DNA from: Aquifex sp964425585
GTDB taxonomy: Bacteria > Aquificota > Aquificia > Aquificales > Aquificaceae
Assembly (NCBI GenBank): GCA_964425585.1
Contig: CAYRMG010000005.1
Span: 1-56,446, forward strand
Length of the DNA: 56,446 nucleotides
Reading direction: 5' to 3'
Part shown: positions 24,356-33,772 of the stretch, in pieces
Layout: each line of letters opens with the position of its first letter
Position numbering within the stretch: the first letter of the stretch is position 1
The notes under the pieces: generated by a model
The model's input: the letters and a program-made list of their open reading frames with translations, nothing else
Database searches by the model: none
What the model was told of the DNA's origin: nothing
Translations under genes and position numbers: made by a program

Positions 24356-25117
24356 ATGTATAGGATAAGCGTTTCCGAGGCGGTTTTATTTCTTCATGCC
24401 TTTCCTCTGAACAAGGATATGTATAAGTTTCAGTTTTGTGCCCTTGAGGAGGAAGGAATTCCTTACATAGCGGTTGATTATCCGGGTTTCGGAGAAAGTC
24501 CTAACCTGCCCGGGGAGTATACCGTTGAGCGATTAACCGACTACGTTGTAAATATTCTCTCCACGCTCAGGGTAAAAAAGGTGGTGGCTGTAGGGGATAG
24601 CATGGGCGGTTATATAATGTTTGACCTCTGGAGAAGATACAGGGATATGGTCAAGGGCTTTGTATTCGTGGCTACAAGAGCGGAGGCGGACACGGAGGAG
24701 GGAAAGAAGGCGAGATATGCACTCATTGATAGAGTTCAAAAAGAGGGGAAGGATTTCTTAATAGATGTTATGCTTGAAAACCAGACTTCTCCGGCAACGA
24801 AGAAAGATGAAAAGAAGATGAGAACACTCAGATGCATAATGGAAAAAGCATCAACGGAGGGTATAGTAAAAACCCTGAAGGCTCTTGCGGAAAGAAAGGA
24901 CAACACGGAACTCCTTTCGGATATAAGCGTTCCCACGCTGGTTATTGCGGGAAAGGACGATGAAAAGGTAACACCTCCTTCCGTTGTAAGGAAGATAGCG
25001 GAAGGCATAAATGGCGCGGAGTATCACGAGATTGAAAACTCCGCCCACCTTCCACCCTTTGAAAATCCCGATGCTTTTAACAGAATTCTTATCCCGTTTC
25101 TGAAGAAATTACTCTGA
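24356..25117 (+). CDS. Alpha/beta hydrolase
   Basis: 253 aa. LFLHAFPLNKDMY (oxyanion-hole region), VDYPGFGES, nucleophile elbow VGDSMGGY, acid in VIAGKDDEKV and His in ENSAHLPPFENP complete a catalytic triad. The fold is typical of small esterases, carboxylesterases and haloperoxidase-like hydrolases; the substrate cannot be told. An in-frame ATG 60 bases upstream is rejected since it lies inside the divergent gene and adds unrelated residues. The 3' end overlaps waaA by 29 bases. Confidence 0.88.
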   Translation: MYRISVSEAVLFLHAFPLNKDMYKFQFCALEEEGIPYIAVDYPGFGESPNLPGEYTVERLTDYVVNILSTLRVKKVVAVGDSMGGYIMFDLWRRYRDMVKGFVFVATRAEADTEEGKKARYALIDRVQKEGKDFLIDVMLENQTSPATKKDEKKMRTLRCIMEKASTEGIVKTLKALAERKDNTELLSDISVPTLVIAGKDDEKVTPPSVVRKIAEGINGAEYHEIENSAHLPPFENPDAFNRILIPFLKKLL

Positions 25118-26162
25118 GAATCTCCTTAAGGTAGCATCGCTTTATCCTTTCCGATTCTTCCCTCACTTTAGTATTTACCTTCTTTTCCTTTTTAAGTATC
25201 TCTAAAATACTTTTTGCAAGCTCACTTTTGTCTTTTACAGGATATCCGAGTTTTAAGCTCTCAATGTATTTCCTCAAGTCCTCAACTTTGTGGGTATACT
25301 CCCCGTAAAGAACCGGAACGCCGAAGCATGCGGGCTCCATAAGATTGTGTCCCCCTACCTTTACGAACGTTCCCCCGACCACCGCAACATCTGCGGAAGA
25401 GTAAAGGGAGCTGAGAATGCCTAACCTGTCCACAATGAGCACATCACCTTCCGTATTTTCCGAAAATAAGTGAGCTCTAAAGCCGAAGGCCTTTGCCTTC
25501 TTTAGAACCTCATCGCTTCTTTCAACGTGCCTGGGGGCTATTATTAACAGAATGTCTTTTACACTTTTTTTAATTTCCCTGAAAGCGGAAAGAATAATCT
25601 CCTCTTCACCTCTGTGGGTGCTTCCCGCAATTACAACCTTTCTCCCGAAGCTTTTCTTTACAACTTTGTTATCGCATATAAACTTAAGGTTCCCGCAGCT
25701 TATAACTTTCTTAACCCTATAGGACTCAAATATCTCTTTGTCCTTTTCCGTTCTCGTTATTATCAGGGAGAACTTTCTTGAAAATATTCTTTCAATAAAA
25801 CTCCCATTTGCATAAGCGTTTATGAGAATCTTGGGGCTTTTTGTGAAGTTTACAAGTGAAGGCCAAAGCTCCCTTTCGGTCATGATTATAACCTTCGGTT
25901 TTACGTATCTCTCAAACTTCTGGACGAGAAAGGGAAGGTCTAGGGGAAGGGGAAAAAGCTCGTCGTAAAACTCCCTTTGGGAGAGGAGGAAGTTATAGGC
26001 TCTCGGGGAGAAGAAGGTGAGGAGAATCTTATAACGTTTCTTTAGCTCTTTTAAAATCGGCTTTGCGGTATTGAACTCGCCTACACTCGCTACGTGAAAC
26101 CAGATATCCGCGCTTTTTGGCTTTTTCCCGATAAGAAGTCTGTCGCGGAGGGAAAAATTCAT
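25089..26162 (-). CDS. waaA: 3-deoxy-D-manno-octulosonic acid (Kdo) transferase
   Basis: 357 aa GT-B glycosyltransferase that adds Kdo to the lipid A precursor. IWFHVASVGEFNTAKPILKE contains the catalytic glutamate of the SxGE motif, and the C-terminal domain has EPACFGVPVLYG for CMP-Kdo binding. The protein is shorter than E. coli WaaA (425 aa) and lacks its N-terminal membrane helix, as in A. aeolicus WaaA. It starts 18 bases from efp on the opposite strand. Together with kdsC and lpxK in this window it supports Kdo-lipid A synthesis. Confidence 0.92.
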   Translation of the reverse strand: MNFSLRDRLLIGKKPKSADIWFHVASVGEFNTAKPILKELKKRYKILLTFFSPRAYNFLLSQREFYDELFPLPLDLPFLVQKFERYVKPKVIIMTERELWPSLVNFTKSPKILINAYANGSFIERIFSRKFSLIITRTEKDKEIFESYRVKKVISCGNLKFICDNKVVKKSFGRKVVIAGSTHRGEEEIILSAFREIKKSVKDILLIIAPRHVERSDEVLKKAKAFGFRAHLFSENTEGDVLIVDRLGILSSLYSSADVAVVGGTFVKVGGHNLMEPACFGVPVLYGEYTHKVEDLRKYIESLKLGYPVKDKSELAKSILEILKKEKKVNTKVREESERIKRCYLKEILRVISSETG

Positions 26163-26180
26163 TGGTTAAAATATTTTCCC
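26163..26180. promoter_or_regulatory. 18-bp divergent promoter region, waaA and efp
   Basis: Plus strand: TAAAAT at 26167-26172 followed by 8 bases and the efp ATG, with no Shine-Dalgarno sequence. Minus strand: TATTTT followed by 5 bases and the waaA ATG. The minus-strand match is weaker. Confidence 0.5.
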
Positions 26181-26759
26181 ATGGCTACAGAGATAGATAT
26201 TAACAGGATACAAAAAGATATGTTCATTGAGCACAAAGGAGAACCTTACAGGGTTCTTGATTACGAACACGTAAAGCCGGGAAAGGGACAGGCCTTTGTA
26301 AGGGTAAAGGCAAAAAATATGAAAACGGGAAACGTTACGGAAATAACCTTCAAGGCATCCGATAAAATACAACTTGCGGACTTTGAGCAAGTTTACGCAA
26401 CTTACTCATACAACGACGGAGAGAACTACTACTTTATGAACACCCAGACATACGATATGGTGGCCATACCCAGGGAAAACATAGAGAATGAAGCTAAATT
26501 CTTAAAAGAAGGTATGGAGGTTATAGTTTTTCTCTACAAGGGGCAACCGGTAGGAATAGAACTTCCGAAACACGTGGAGCTGAAGGTGGTTGAGACCGAA
26601 CCCGCATTTAAAGGGGATACCCAGGCGGGAGGAACAAAACCCGCAAAGCTTGAGACGGGAGCGGTAATCCAGGTTCCCTTCTTTGTGAAGGAAGGGGATA
26701 TCGTTAAGGTTGATACGAGAACGGGAAGCTACGTTGAGAGGGTAAAAGAAGGAAAATGA
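26181..26759 (+). CDS. efp: Elongation factor P
   Basis: 192 aa. Three beta-barrel domains; EF-P binds between P and E sites of the ribosome and relieves stalling at polyproline. The loop HVKPGKGQAFVR carries K35, the lysine modified by EpmA-type enzymes or left unmodified in other lineages. No epmA or epmB is seen here. The ATG at 26181 is the conserved start; the 29-residue upstream extension lies inside waaA and is rejected. The stop overlaps the start of accB (ATGA). Confidence 0.96.
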   Translation: MATEIDINRIQKDMFIEHKGEPYRVLDYEHVKPGKGQAFVRVKAKNMKTGNVTEITFKASDKIQLADFEQVYATYSYNDGENYYFMNTQTYDMVAIPRENIENEAKFLKEGMEVIVFLYKGQPVGIELPKHVELKVVETEPAFKGDTQAGGTKPAKLETGAVIQVPFFVKEGDIVKVDTRTGSYVERVKEGK

Positions 26760-27211
26760 TGGAAAAGGAGTTTATAAAGGAGCTTATCAATCTCGTAAAG
26801 AACTCAAACATTAAGACCCTGAAGATAGAACAGGGAGACCTGAAGATACACATAGAAACCCACAAGGAACCGATAAAGCCCGAAGAAATCAGACCCCAGA
26901 AAAAGGAAGAGTATAAACATCTTGAGGTTCTTCCGCCTTCCGAGGACATTCAGGAGGAAGAAAAGCGGTATCACGTTATAAAAAGTCCGCTTGTGGGAAC
27001 TTTTTACCGCTCTCCTGCACCCGGTGCACCCCCGTTCGTTGAGGTGGGGGATATAGTCTCCCCCGGGCAGGTTCTTTGCATAATAGAGGCACTGAAAGTT
27101 ATGAACGAAATTGAAAGCGACGTCAGGGGAAGGGTGGAAAAGATACTCGTTGAAAACGGCGAAACCGTAGAATACGGACAGCCCCTCTTTTTAATAGATA
27201 CAAATGTTTAA
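26756..27211 (+). CDS. accB: Biotin carboxyl carrier protein of acetyl-CoA carboxylase
   Basis: About 151 aa (two adjacent ATG codons, 26756 or 26759). The N-terminal part is charged, with a linker (about 50-75), then a biotinyl domain with GTFYRSPAPGAPPFVEVGD and the biotin site EALKVMNEIESD. The usual AMKM tetrad around the biotin lysine is here ALKV. It carries CO2 from biotin carboxylase to the carboxyltransferase for malonyl-CoA. accC is not adjacent. The efp-accB pairing is frequent in bacteria. Confidence 0.93.
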   Translation: MMEKEFIKELINLVKNSNIKTLKIEQGDLKIHIETHKEPIKPEEIRPQKKEEYKHLEVLPPSEDIQEEEKRYHVIKSPLVGTFYRSPAPGAPPFVEVGDIVSPGQVLCIIEALKVMNEIESDVRGRVEKILVENGETVEYGQPLFLIDTNV

Positions 27212-27220
27212 ATGTTTAGT

Positions 27221-28252
27221 ATGAAAGCGGTTATACTTACCAACTTCGGCGGAATTGAGAACCTAAAGTTCGTAGAAGACTTTCCGAAACCCCAGCCTAA
27301 AGAAAACGAAGTTCTCATAAGGGTAAAAGCCGTAGCACTGAACCACCTTGATATATGGGTGAGGATGGGGGCTCTTCCCGTAAAGCCCGAGCTTCCCCAT
27401 ATACTCGGTTCGGACGTGAGCGGTGTAGTTGAAAAGGTAGGCTCTCTGGTGAGCACCGTAAAGGAAGGGGACGAGGTAATCGTAGCCCCGGGGCTTTCGT
27501 GCGGTGTTTGCTGGGATTGCCAGAGCGGAAGGGATAACCATTGTAAGGACTACGATATCCTGGGATTGAGAAGTAAGGGGGGCTATGCGGAGTATGTAGT
27601 TGTTCCCGAAAGAAACGTTATAAAAAAGCCCGAAAATCTCAGCTTTGAAGAAGCATCATCTTATCCACTTACCTTTCTTACCGTGTGGAACGCCCTCGTT
27701 GATAAAGGAAGAATAAAACCTTACAGTAAGGTATTTATATGGGGCGGGGCTTCCGGCGTTGGTGTTGCAGCCATTCAGATTGCAAAATCCTTTAACGCGT
27801 TTGTCATAGCAACCGCGGGAAGTGAAGAGAAGATGAAAAGATGCAAGGAACTCGGTGCGGATATAGTCCTTAACCACTACAAGGATGACGTTGTGAAAAG
27901 GGTGAGGGAGATTTTCAAGGAAGGTGTTGATATAGTTGTTGACCACGTTGGGGAAGCTACCTTTCCCAAAAGCGTGCAGCTACTCAGGAAGGGGGGAAAA
28001 CTCGCATTTTTCGGAACAACTACGGGAAGCAGGGCGGAAATAGATATAAGGTATCTTTTCGTGAGGGAGATAGAACTCCTCGGTGTTTATATGGGGAGTA
28101 GGGCAAACCTCTTTAAGATAACGGAGTTATTTGAAAGGGGCGTTTATAAACCCGTGGTGGATAAAGTGTTTCCTCTGGAGAGAGCTCCCGAAGCTCACAG
28201 ATACCTTGAGGAGTCAAGGCATTTCGGGAAGGTAGTTCTAAAGGTAGATTGA
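27221..28252 (+). CDS. Zinc-type MDR oxidoreductase with structural zinc only
   Basis: 343 aa medium-chain dehydrogenase/reductase. The structural zinc lobe is intact (CGVCWDCQSGRDNHC, four Cys). The catalytic zinc ligands of alcohol dehydrogenases are not: the first position reads LNHLDIWVRMG and the second GSDVSG where ADHs have GHE. The Rossmann motif is GGASGVGVAAIQIAKS. This pattern fits quinone-oxidoreductase-like enzymes that use NADPH without catalytic zinc. The substrate is unknown. The ATG at 27221 gives the conserved MKAVIL start; an in-frame ATG at 27212 is possible. The stop overlaps murC (TGATG). Confidence 0.82.
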   Translation: MKAVILTNFGGIENLKFVEDFPKPQPKENEVLIRVKAVALNHLDIWVRMGALPVKPELPHILGSDVSGVVEKVGSLVSTVKEGDEVIVAPGLSCGVCWDCQSGRDNHCKDYDILGLRSKGGYAEYVVVPERNVIKKPENLSFEEASSYPLTFLTVWNALVDKGRIKPYSKVFIWGGASGVGVAAIQIAKSFNAFVIATAGSEEKMKRCKELGADIVLNHYKDDVVKRVREIFKEGVDIVVDHVGEATFPKSVQLLRKGGKLAFFGTTTGSRAEIDIRYLFVREIELLGVYMGSRANLFKITELFERGVYKPVVDKVFPLERAPEAHRYLEESRHFGKVVLKVD

Positions 28253-29604
28253 TGCTCAGGGAAAGGATAAAGCGATTTCACTTCGTAGGAATAGGCGGAA
28301 TAGGTATGAGCGGCATAGCCCAGATTCTCCTGGAGATGGGATACAAAGTCTCGGGTTCCGATATAAGGGAGAATAAAAACACGAAGCTCCTGAGGGAAAG
28401 GGGTGCAAAGATATACATAGGCCACAAAGAAGAAAACCTCGGGGATGCCCAGGTTGTCGTTTACTCCTCCGCGGTAAAGAAGGACAATCCCGAGATAATT
28501 GAAGCAAGAAGGAGAAACATTCCCGTAATTCCCCGCGGGGATATGCTTGCGGAGCTCTTTAAGTTAAAAGAAGGCATAGCAGTAAGCGGAAGCCACGGGA
28601 AAACAACGACAACCTCTATGATAGCGGAGATACTCATAAACGCAGGGCTTGAACCCACGGTGATAGTGGGAGGAAGGCTCAAAAGGTTGGGGACAAACGC
28701 CAAACTCGGTAAGGGAGACCTGCTCGTTTCGGAGGCGGACGAAAGCGACGGTTCTTTCCTTAAGCTTTCTCCCGCGGTGGCGGTTGTGACAAATGTAGAC
28801 CGCGAGCATCTTGATTTTTACAAAAACTTTGATGAGATAAAAAAGGCCTTTGAGAAGTTCGTAAATTCCGTTCCCTTCTACGGTTTTTCCGTCGTAAACG
28901 GGGATGATAAAGTCCTGAGGGATATAGCTCTTAGCTCCCATGAGAGGGTAATAACCTACGGTATAAATAACGGAATCTTGAAGGCAGAAGCTTTGAATCT
29001 TGTAGACGGAAGGTATGAGTTCCTCGTTTTATACAAAAATAAAAGGCTCGGAAGGATACACCTCGGAATAGCGGGAAAACACAACGTTTACAATGCCCTC
29101 GCATCAATAGGCGTAGCCCTTGAGCTCGGTGTGCCCTTCAGCGTTATAAAGGAATCTCTGGAAAACTTCAGAAATGTTGAGCGAAGACTTGACCTGAAAG
29201 GCTATTACAGGGGTTCGCCCGTTTACGATGATTACGGACACCACCCGACGGAAATAAAGGCGGTTCTCTCTTCCCTGAGGGAGATGTATCCCGGCTCTAA
29301 GCTTCTCGTGGTGTTTCAACCTCACAGGTATTCAAGAACTTACTACCTGTTTAAGGATTTTGTTGAGGTTCTAAAGGAAACCGACAAGCTCATAATAACG
29401 GATATATACCCTGCGAGCGAGGAAAATATATACGGTGTTGATGCAAAAAAGCTCGCAAGGGAAAGCGGGGGTATCTTTGTGGCGGATAAAGAAAAGGTTT
29501 TCAGAAAGATAGGGGAAATCCACGAAAGGGGGGACGTTATCCTGTTCTTGGGTGCGGGAAGCATCTCAAGGTGGTGTGAGGAATTTTTAGAAATCGGTGA
29601 TTAA
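28252..29604 (+). CDS. murC: UDP-N-acetylmuramate--L-alanine ligase
   Basis: 450 aa Mur ligase. FVGIGGIGMSGIAQILLEMG is the MurC UDP-binding domain, SGSHGKTTTTSM the ATP P-loop, DDYGHHPTEIKA the central-domain motif and FQPHRYSRT the MurC C-terminal motif. Adds L-Ala to UDP-MurNAc in the cytoplasm. The ATG at 28252 overlaps the upstream TGA by one base, replacing the TTG codon directly before it as the likely start. Confidence 0.95.
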   Translation: MLRERIKRFHFVGIGGIGMSGIAQILLEMGYKVSGSDIRENKNTKLLRERGAKIYIGHKEENLGDAQVVVYSSAVKKDNPEIIEARRRNIPVIPRGDMLAELFKLKEGIAVSGSHGKTTTTSMIAEILINAGLEPTVIVGGRLKRLGTNAKLGKGDLLVSEADESDGSFLKLSPAVAVVTNVDREHLDFYKNFDEIKKAFEKFVNSVPFYGFSVVNGDDKVLRDIALSSHERVITYGINNGILKAEALNLVDGRYEFLVLYKNKRLGRIHLGIAGKHNVYNALASIGVALELGVPFSVIKESLENFRNVERRLDLKGYYRGSPVYDDYGHHPTEIKAVLSSLREMYPGSKLLVVFQPHRYSRTYYLFKDFVEVLKETDKLIITDIYPASEENIYGVDAKKLARESGGIFVADKEKVFRKIGEIHERGDVILFLGAGSISRWCEEFLEIGD

Positions 29605-29607
29605 AAT
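29602..29607 (+). promoter_or_regulatory. -10 element for a leaderless dnaE transcript
   Basis: TAAAAT begins on the murC stop codon and ends 8 bases before the dnaE ATG (29616). No Shine-Dalgarno sequence lies in the 11-base gap. Confidence 0.5.
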
Positions 29608-29615
29608 CTATATCT

Positions 29616-32600
29616 ATGAAAAAGGATTTCGTTCATCTTCACCTTCACACCCAGTTTTCTCTCCTTGACGGAGCGATTAAGATAGATGAGCTTGTGAAGA
29701 AGGCAAAGGAATACGGCTTTAAAGCCGTAGGGATGTCCGACCACGGAAACCTCTTCGGTTCCTATAAATTTTACAAAACCCTGAAAGGAGAAGGGATAAA
29801 GCCGATAATAGGCATGGAGGCTTACTTTACAACAGGCTCCCGATTTGACAGGGGGGGAAAGGCCTCGGAGGATAATATAACCGACAGGTATAACCACCAC
29901 CTCATACTCATAGCAAAAAACGACAAGGGACTTAAAAATCTCATGAAGCTATCAACACTGGCATACAAGGAAGGTTTTTACTACAAGCCCCGCATAGACT
30001 ACGAACTCCTTGAAAAATACGGGGAAGGATTAATAGCGCTTACCGCCTGCCTGAAAGGGGTTCCCACATACTACGCCTCTATAAACGAAATAAAGAAGGC
30101 ACAAGAGTGGGTAAAGAAGTTTAAAGACATATTCGGAGATGACCTATACCTTGAGCTTCAGGCAAACAACATTCCCGAGCAGGACGTTGCAAACAGGAAC
30201 TTAATAGAGATTGCGAGAAAGTATAACGTTAAGCTTATAGCCACTCAGGACGCCCACTATCTCAACCCCGAGGACAGATACGCTCACACGGTTTTAATGG
30301 CTCTCCAGATGAAGAAAACCGTTCATGAACTTTCTTCCGGAAACTTCAAATGCTCAAATGAAGACCTTCACTTCGCAAGTGCGGAGTATATGTGGAAAAA
30401 GTTTGAAGGAAAGTTTGACGGGTGGGAAGAGGCACTTCTCAACACTTTGGAGGTTGCGGAGAAAACAGCGGACAGTTTTGAGCTCTTTGAAAACTCCACT
30501 TATCTCCTTCCCAAGTATGACGTTCCAGCGGATAAAACCCTTGAAGAGTATCTGAGGGAACTTGCGATAAAGGGATTAAGACAGAGAATAGAAAAGGGTC
30601 AGGCGAAGGATACAAAGGAATACTGGGACAGGCTTGAATACGAGCTTGACGTTATAAACAAAATGGGCTTTGCGGGATACTTCTTAATAGTTCAAGACTT
30701 TATAAACTGGGCTAAAAGTAAGGACATACCCGTGGGACCCGGAAGGGGAAGTGCGGGAGGCTCGCTGGTCGCCTACGCTATAGGAATAACGGACATTGAC
30801 CCCATAAAGCACGGTCTTCTCTTTGAGAGATTTCTTAATCCCGAAAGGGTTTCCATGCCCGACATAGACGTTGATTTTTGCCAGGACAACAGGGATAAGG
30901 TTATTGAGTATGTAAGGGAGAAATACGGAAAGGATAACGTAGCCCAGATAATAACCTACAACGTAATGAAGGCAAAACAAACACTGAGGGACGTAGCCCG
31001 TGCGATGGGTCTGCCCTACTCAACCGCGGACAAACTTGCGAAGCTAATACCCCAAGGAGACGTTCAGGGAACGTGGCTATCCCTTGAGGAGATGTATAAG
31101 ACGCCCGTTGAGGAACTGCTGGAAAAATACGGACGGCACAGAACGGACATAGAGGACAACGTTCAGAAGTTCAGGCAGATGTGCGAGGAAAGTCCCGAAA
31201 TAAAACAGCTCGTTGAGACCGCCCTCAAGCTTGAAGGACTTACAAGACACACCTCTCTTCACGCAGCGGGCGTAGTTATAGCGCCCAAACCCCTGAGCGA
31301 GCTTGTTCCCCTTTATTACGACAAGGAAGGTGAAGTGGCTACCCAGTATGATATGGTTCAGCTGGAAGAACTCGGACTTCTCAAGATGGATTTCCTCGGC
31401 CTTAAAACCCTTACGGAACTTAAGCTTATGAAGGAGCTTATAAAAGAACGCCACGGTGTTGATATAGATTTCCTTAAATTGCCCCTTGACGACCCGAAAG
31501 TTTATAAACTCCTGCAGGAAGGAAAAACCACTGGGGTTTTCCAGCTTGAGAGCAGGGGAATGAAAGAGCTTCTAAAGAGGCTGAAGCCTGATAACTTTGA
31601 CGATATAGTAGCCGTCTTGGCGCTTTACCGTCCCGGTCCTTTGAAGAGCGGTCTTGTTGACACCTACATAAGGAGAAAGCACGGCCAAGAGGAAATTACC
31701 TATCCTTTTGACGAGCTTGAACCCGTTCTTAAAGAGACCTACGGTGTGATAGTTTACCAGGAGCAGGTTATGAAGATGTCCCAGATACTTGCAGGATTTA
31801 CCCCCGGAGAGGCGGATACCCTCAGAAAGGCAATAGGAAAGAAAAAGGCAGACCTTATGGCACAGATGAAGGACAAGTTTATTGAGGGAGCGGTAAAGAA
31901 GGGATATCCGAGGGATAAGATAGTAAAACTCTGGGAGGATATAGAGAAGTTTGCTTCTTACTCTTTCAATAAATCCCACTCCGTTGCATACGGTTATATA
32001 TCCTACTGGACCGCTTACGTCAAAGCCCATTATCCCGCGGAGTTCTTTGCGGTTAAGCTAACCACCGAAAAGAACGACAATAAGTTCCTTAACCTTCTGA
32101 AGGATGCAAAACTCTTCGGTTTTGAGATTCTGCCCCCCGATATAAACAAGAGCGATATCGGCTTTACGATAGAGGGTGATAATAAACTGAGGTTCGGACT
32201 GGCAAGGATAAAGGGAGTGGGAGAAGAAACCGCAAAGATAATCGTTGAGGCACGGAAAAAGTATAAACACTTTAAGGGTCTTGCGGACTTCTCCATGAAG
32301 GTAAAGAACAGAAAGGTTAATAAAAAGGTTCTTGAAGCTCTGGTAAAGGCGGGTGCCTTTGACTTTACCAAAAAGAGCAGGGCGGAACTTCTTGCGAAGG
32401 TTTCAAGCTCGGAAAAGGAAATGGCTTTAGTCCAGAACACGCTGTTCGGTATGAAGAAGGAAGAGGGTTCGGAGCAGGAAATTGACCCCCTTAAGCTTGA
32501 AAAAGAGGTTCTCGGCTTTTACATATCCGCACACCCCATAAATAAGTATGAAAAGCTACTTAAAGGTAGAGTAAAGAACATAGAAGAGCTTGAAGAAGTA

Positions 32601-33107
32601 GAAAGGGATGAGAAGGTAAACGTAGCGGGCGTAATAACGGAACTCAAAGTTAAAAAGACAAAACAAGGGGATTACATGGCTGTATTTAACCTCATTGATA
32701 AGACGGGTATAATTGAAACCGTCGTCTTTCCGAACAGATACGAGGAGTTCAAAGAGTTAATAGAAGAGGACAAAGTTGTGGTTATAAGCGGTGTGGTTGA
32801 TGAGGATTTAGAAACCGAAACCCATAAACTCGTCGTTGATGAGATTTACACGCCCGAGGAGTTTACAAGAAGCGAGTCCAACACTTTCAAGCTTTTCATC
32901 ACCCGTGAACAGGCCTTGAAACTCCTGGAAGAATTAAAAGACCTCCTGAAGAGCCATGCGGACCCGAGCGGAAAGCTCGTTTATCTGAGCCTTGACCTCG
33001 GGGACAAAGTGGTAGACCTTATGCTCTCTCCGGACTACAGCGTAAAGCCTACCGCCGAATTGGTTGAAGAGCTGGAAAAGAGAAACGTGAAAGTTCTTGA
33101 AGTCTAA
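29616..33107 (+). CDS. dnaE: DNA polymerase III alpha subunit
   Basis: 1163 aa replicative polymerase of the DnaE1 group. The PHP domain is at the N-terminus (HLHLHTQFSLLDG at about 7-19, GMSDHGN at 39) and retains the metal-binding His pattern, so it may proofread or bind metal. Palm motif GPGRGSAGGS is at about 374, and catalytic aspartates D416 and D418 in MPDIDVDF; a third palm Asp lies further on. Fingers include FNKSHSVAYGY. The beta-binding/OB region near 995-1070 includes VNVAGVITELKVKKTKQG. Complete, with no intein. The stop shares CTAA with rsmI. Confidence 0.96.
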   Translation: MKKDFVHLHLHTQFSLLDGAIKIDELVKKAKEYGFKAVGMSDHGNLFGSYKFYKTLKGEGIKPIIGMEAYFTTGSRFDRGGKASEDNITDRYNHHLILIAKNDKGLKNLMKLSTLAYKEGFYYKPRIDYELLEKYGEGLIALTACLKGVPTYYASINEIKKAQEWVKKFKDIFGDDLYLELQANNIPEQDVANRNLIEIARKYNVKLIATQDAHYLNPEDRYAHTVLMALQMKKTVHELSSGNFKCSNEDLHFASAEYMWKKFEGKFDGWEEALLNTLEVAEKTADSFELFENSTYLLPKYDVPADKTLEEYLRELAIKGLRQRIEKGQAKDTKEYWDRLEYELDVINKMGFAGYFLIVQDFINWAKSKDIPVGPGRGSAGGSLVAYAIGITDIDPIKHGLLFERFLNPERVSMPDIDVDFCQDNRDKVIEYVREKYGKDNVAQIITYNVMKAKQTLRDVARAMGLPYSTADKLAKLIPQGDVQGTWLSLEEMYKTPVEELLEKYGRHRTDIEDNVQKFRQMCEESPEIKQLVETALKLEGLTRHTSLHAAGVVIAPKPLSELVPLYYDKEGEVATQYDMVQLEELGLLKMDFLGLKTLTELKLMKELIKERHGVDIDFLKLPLDDPKVYKLLQEGKTTGVFQLESRGMKELLKRLKPDNFDDIVAVLALYRPGPLKSGLVDTYIRRKHGQEEITYPFDELEPVLKETYGVIVYQEQVMKMSQILAGFTPGEADTLRKAIGKKKADLMAQMKDKFIEGAVKKGYPRDKIVKLWEDIEKFASYSFNKSHSVAYGYISYWTAYVKAHYPAEFFAVKLTTEKNDNKFLNLLKDAKLFGFEILPPDINKSDIGFTIEGDNKLRFGLARIKGVGEETAKIIVEARKKYKHFKGLADFSMKVKNRKVNKKVLEALVKAGAFDFTKKSRAELLAKVSSSEKEMALVQNTLFGMKKEEGSEQEIDPLKLEKEVLGFYISAHPINKYEKLLKGRVKNIEELEEVERDEKVNVAGVITELKVKKTKQGDYMAVFNLIDKTGIIETVVFPNRYEEFKELIEEDKVVVISGVVDEDLETETHKLVVDEIYTPEEFTRSESNTFKLFITREQALKLLEELKDLLKSHADPSGKLVYLSLDLGDKVVDLMLSPDYSVKPTAELVEELEKRNVKVLEV

Positions 33108-33772
33108 GATATCCTGAAGAGTATAACTATTTCTCCTTTTATTTTTTCCCTGCCTTTAAGCTCGCTCAGGATTTCGCTCACTCTTCCCCTTATGTATTCT
33201 TCGTGAACCTTGGTGAGCTCCCGTGCAACGCAGGCATCAACATCCCCGAAGATTTCCAGAATTAACTCAAGGGTTTTAATAACCCTGTTTGGGTTTTCAA
33301 AGAGTATAACGGTAGTATCTTCACAGTTCTTTATCTCCTGAAAGAAACTTTTGGTTCCCTTTTTCGGTGCAAAGCCGAGGAAGAGAAATCTATCGGGGGG
33401 GAGTCCGGAGCCGACGAGAGCCGTTAAAACCGCACTCGCTCCCGGCAGAACCTCAACCTCTATTCCCTCCTCTATGCACCTCTTTATTAGTCTGTATCCG
33501 GGGTCGGAAACCGCGGGCATTCCCGCATCTGTCACAAGGGCTACATCTTCCCTTTCTAAAATCTTTAGTATTTTGGGAATCCTTTGCTCTTCCTTCGGCT
33601 CGTAGTAGGATATTAGTTTTTTTCCCTTTATATCGTAGTGATTGAGAAGTATCAGGGTTCTCCTCGTATCCTCACAGGCTATATAGTTAACGCTTTTGAG
33701 AACCTCCAAAGCTCTCAGGGTTATATCCTTCAAGTTTCCTATGGGTGTGGGAACTACGTAAAGCTTACCCAT
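33104..33772 (-). CDS. rsmI: 16S rRNA 2'-O-ribose C1402 methyltransferase
   Basis: 222 aa. TPIGNLKDITLRALEVLKSV, CEDTRRT and VTDAGMPAVSDPGYRLI are RsmI hallmarks. It methylates C1402 in the decoding centre. It is shorter than E. coli RsmI (286 aa) and lacks the C-terminal extension. It starts inside the last 8 bases of the DUF89 gene. Confidence 0.93.
   Translation of the reverse strand: MGKLYVVPTPIGNLKDITLRALEVLKSVNYIACEDTRRTLILLNHYDIKGKKLISYYEPKEEQRIPKILKILEREDVALVTDAGMPAVSDPGYRLIKRCIEEGIEVEVLPGASAVLTALVGSGLPPDRFLFLGFAPKKGTKSFFQEIKNCEDTTVILFENPNRVIKTLELILEIFGDVDACVARELTKVHEEYIRGRVSEILSELKGREKIKGEIVILFRIS

Noticed and set aside
31077..32440. Several minus-strand open frames inside dnaE
   Set aside because: They follow the codon pattern of the dnaE sense strand and have no ribosome-binding site or motif.
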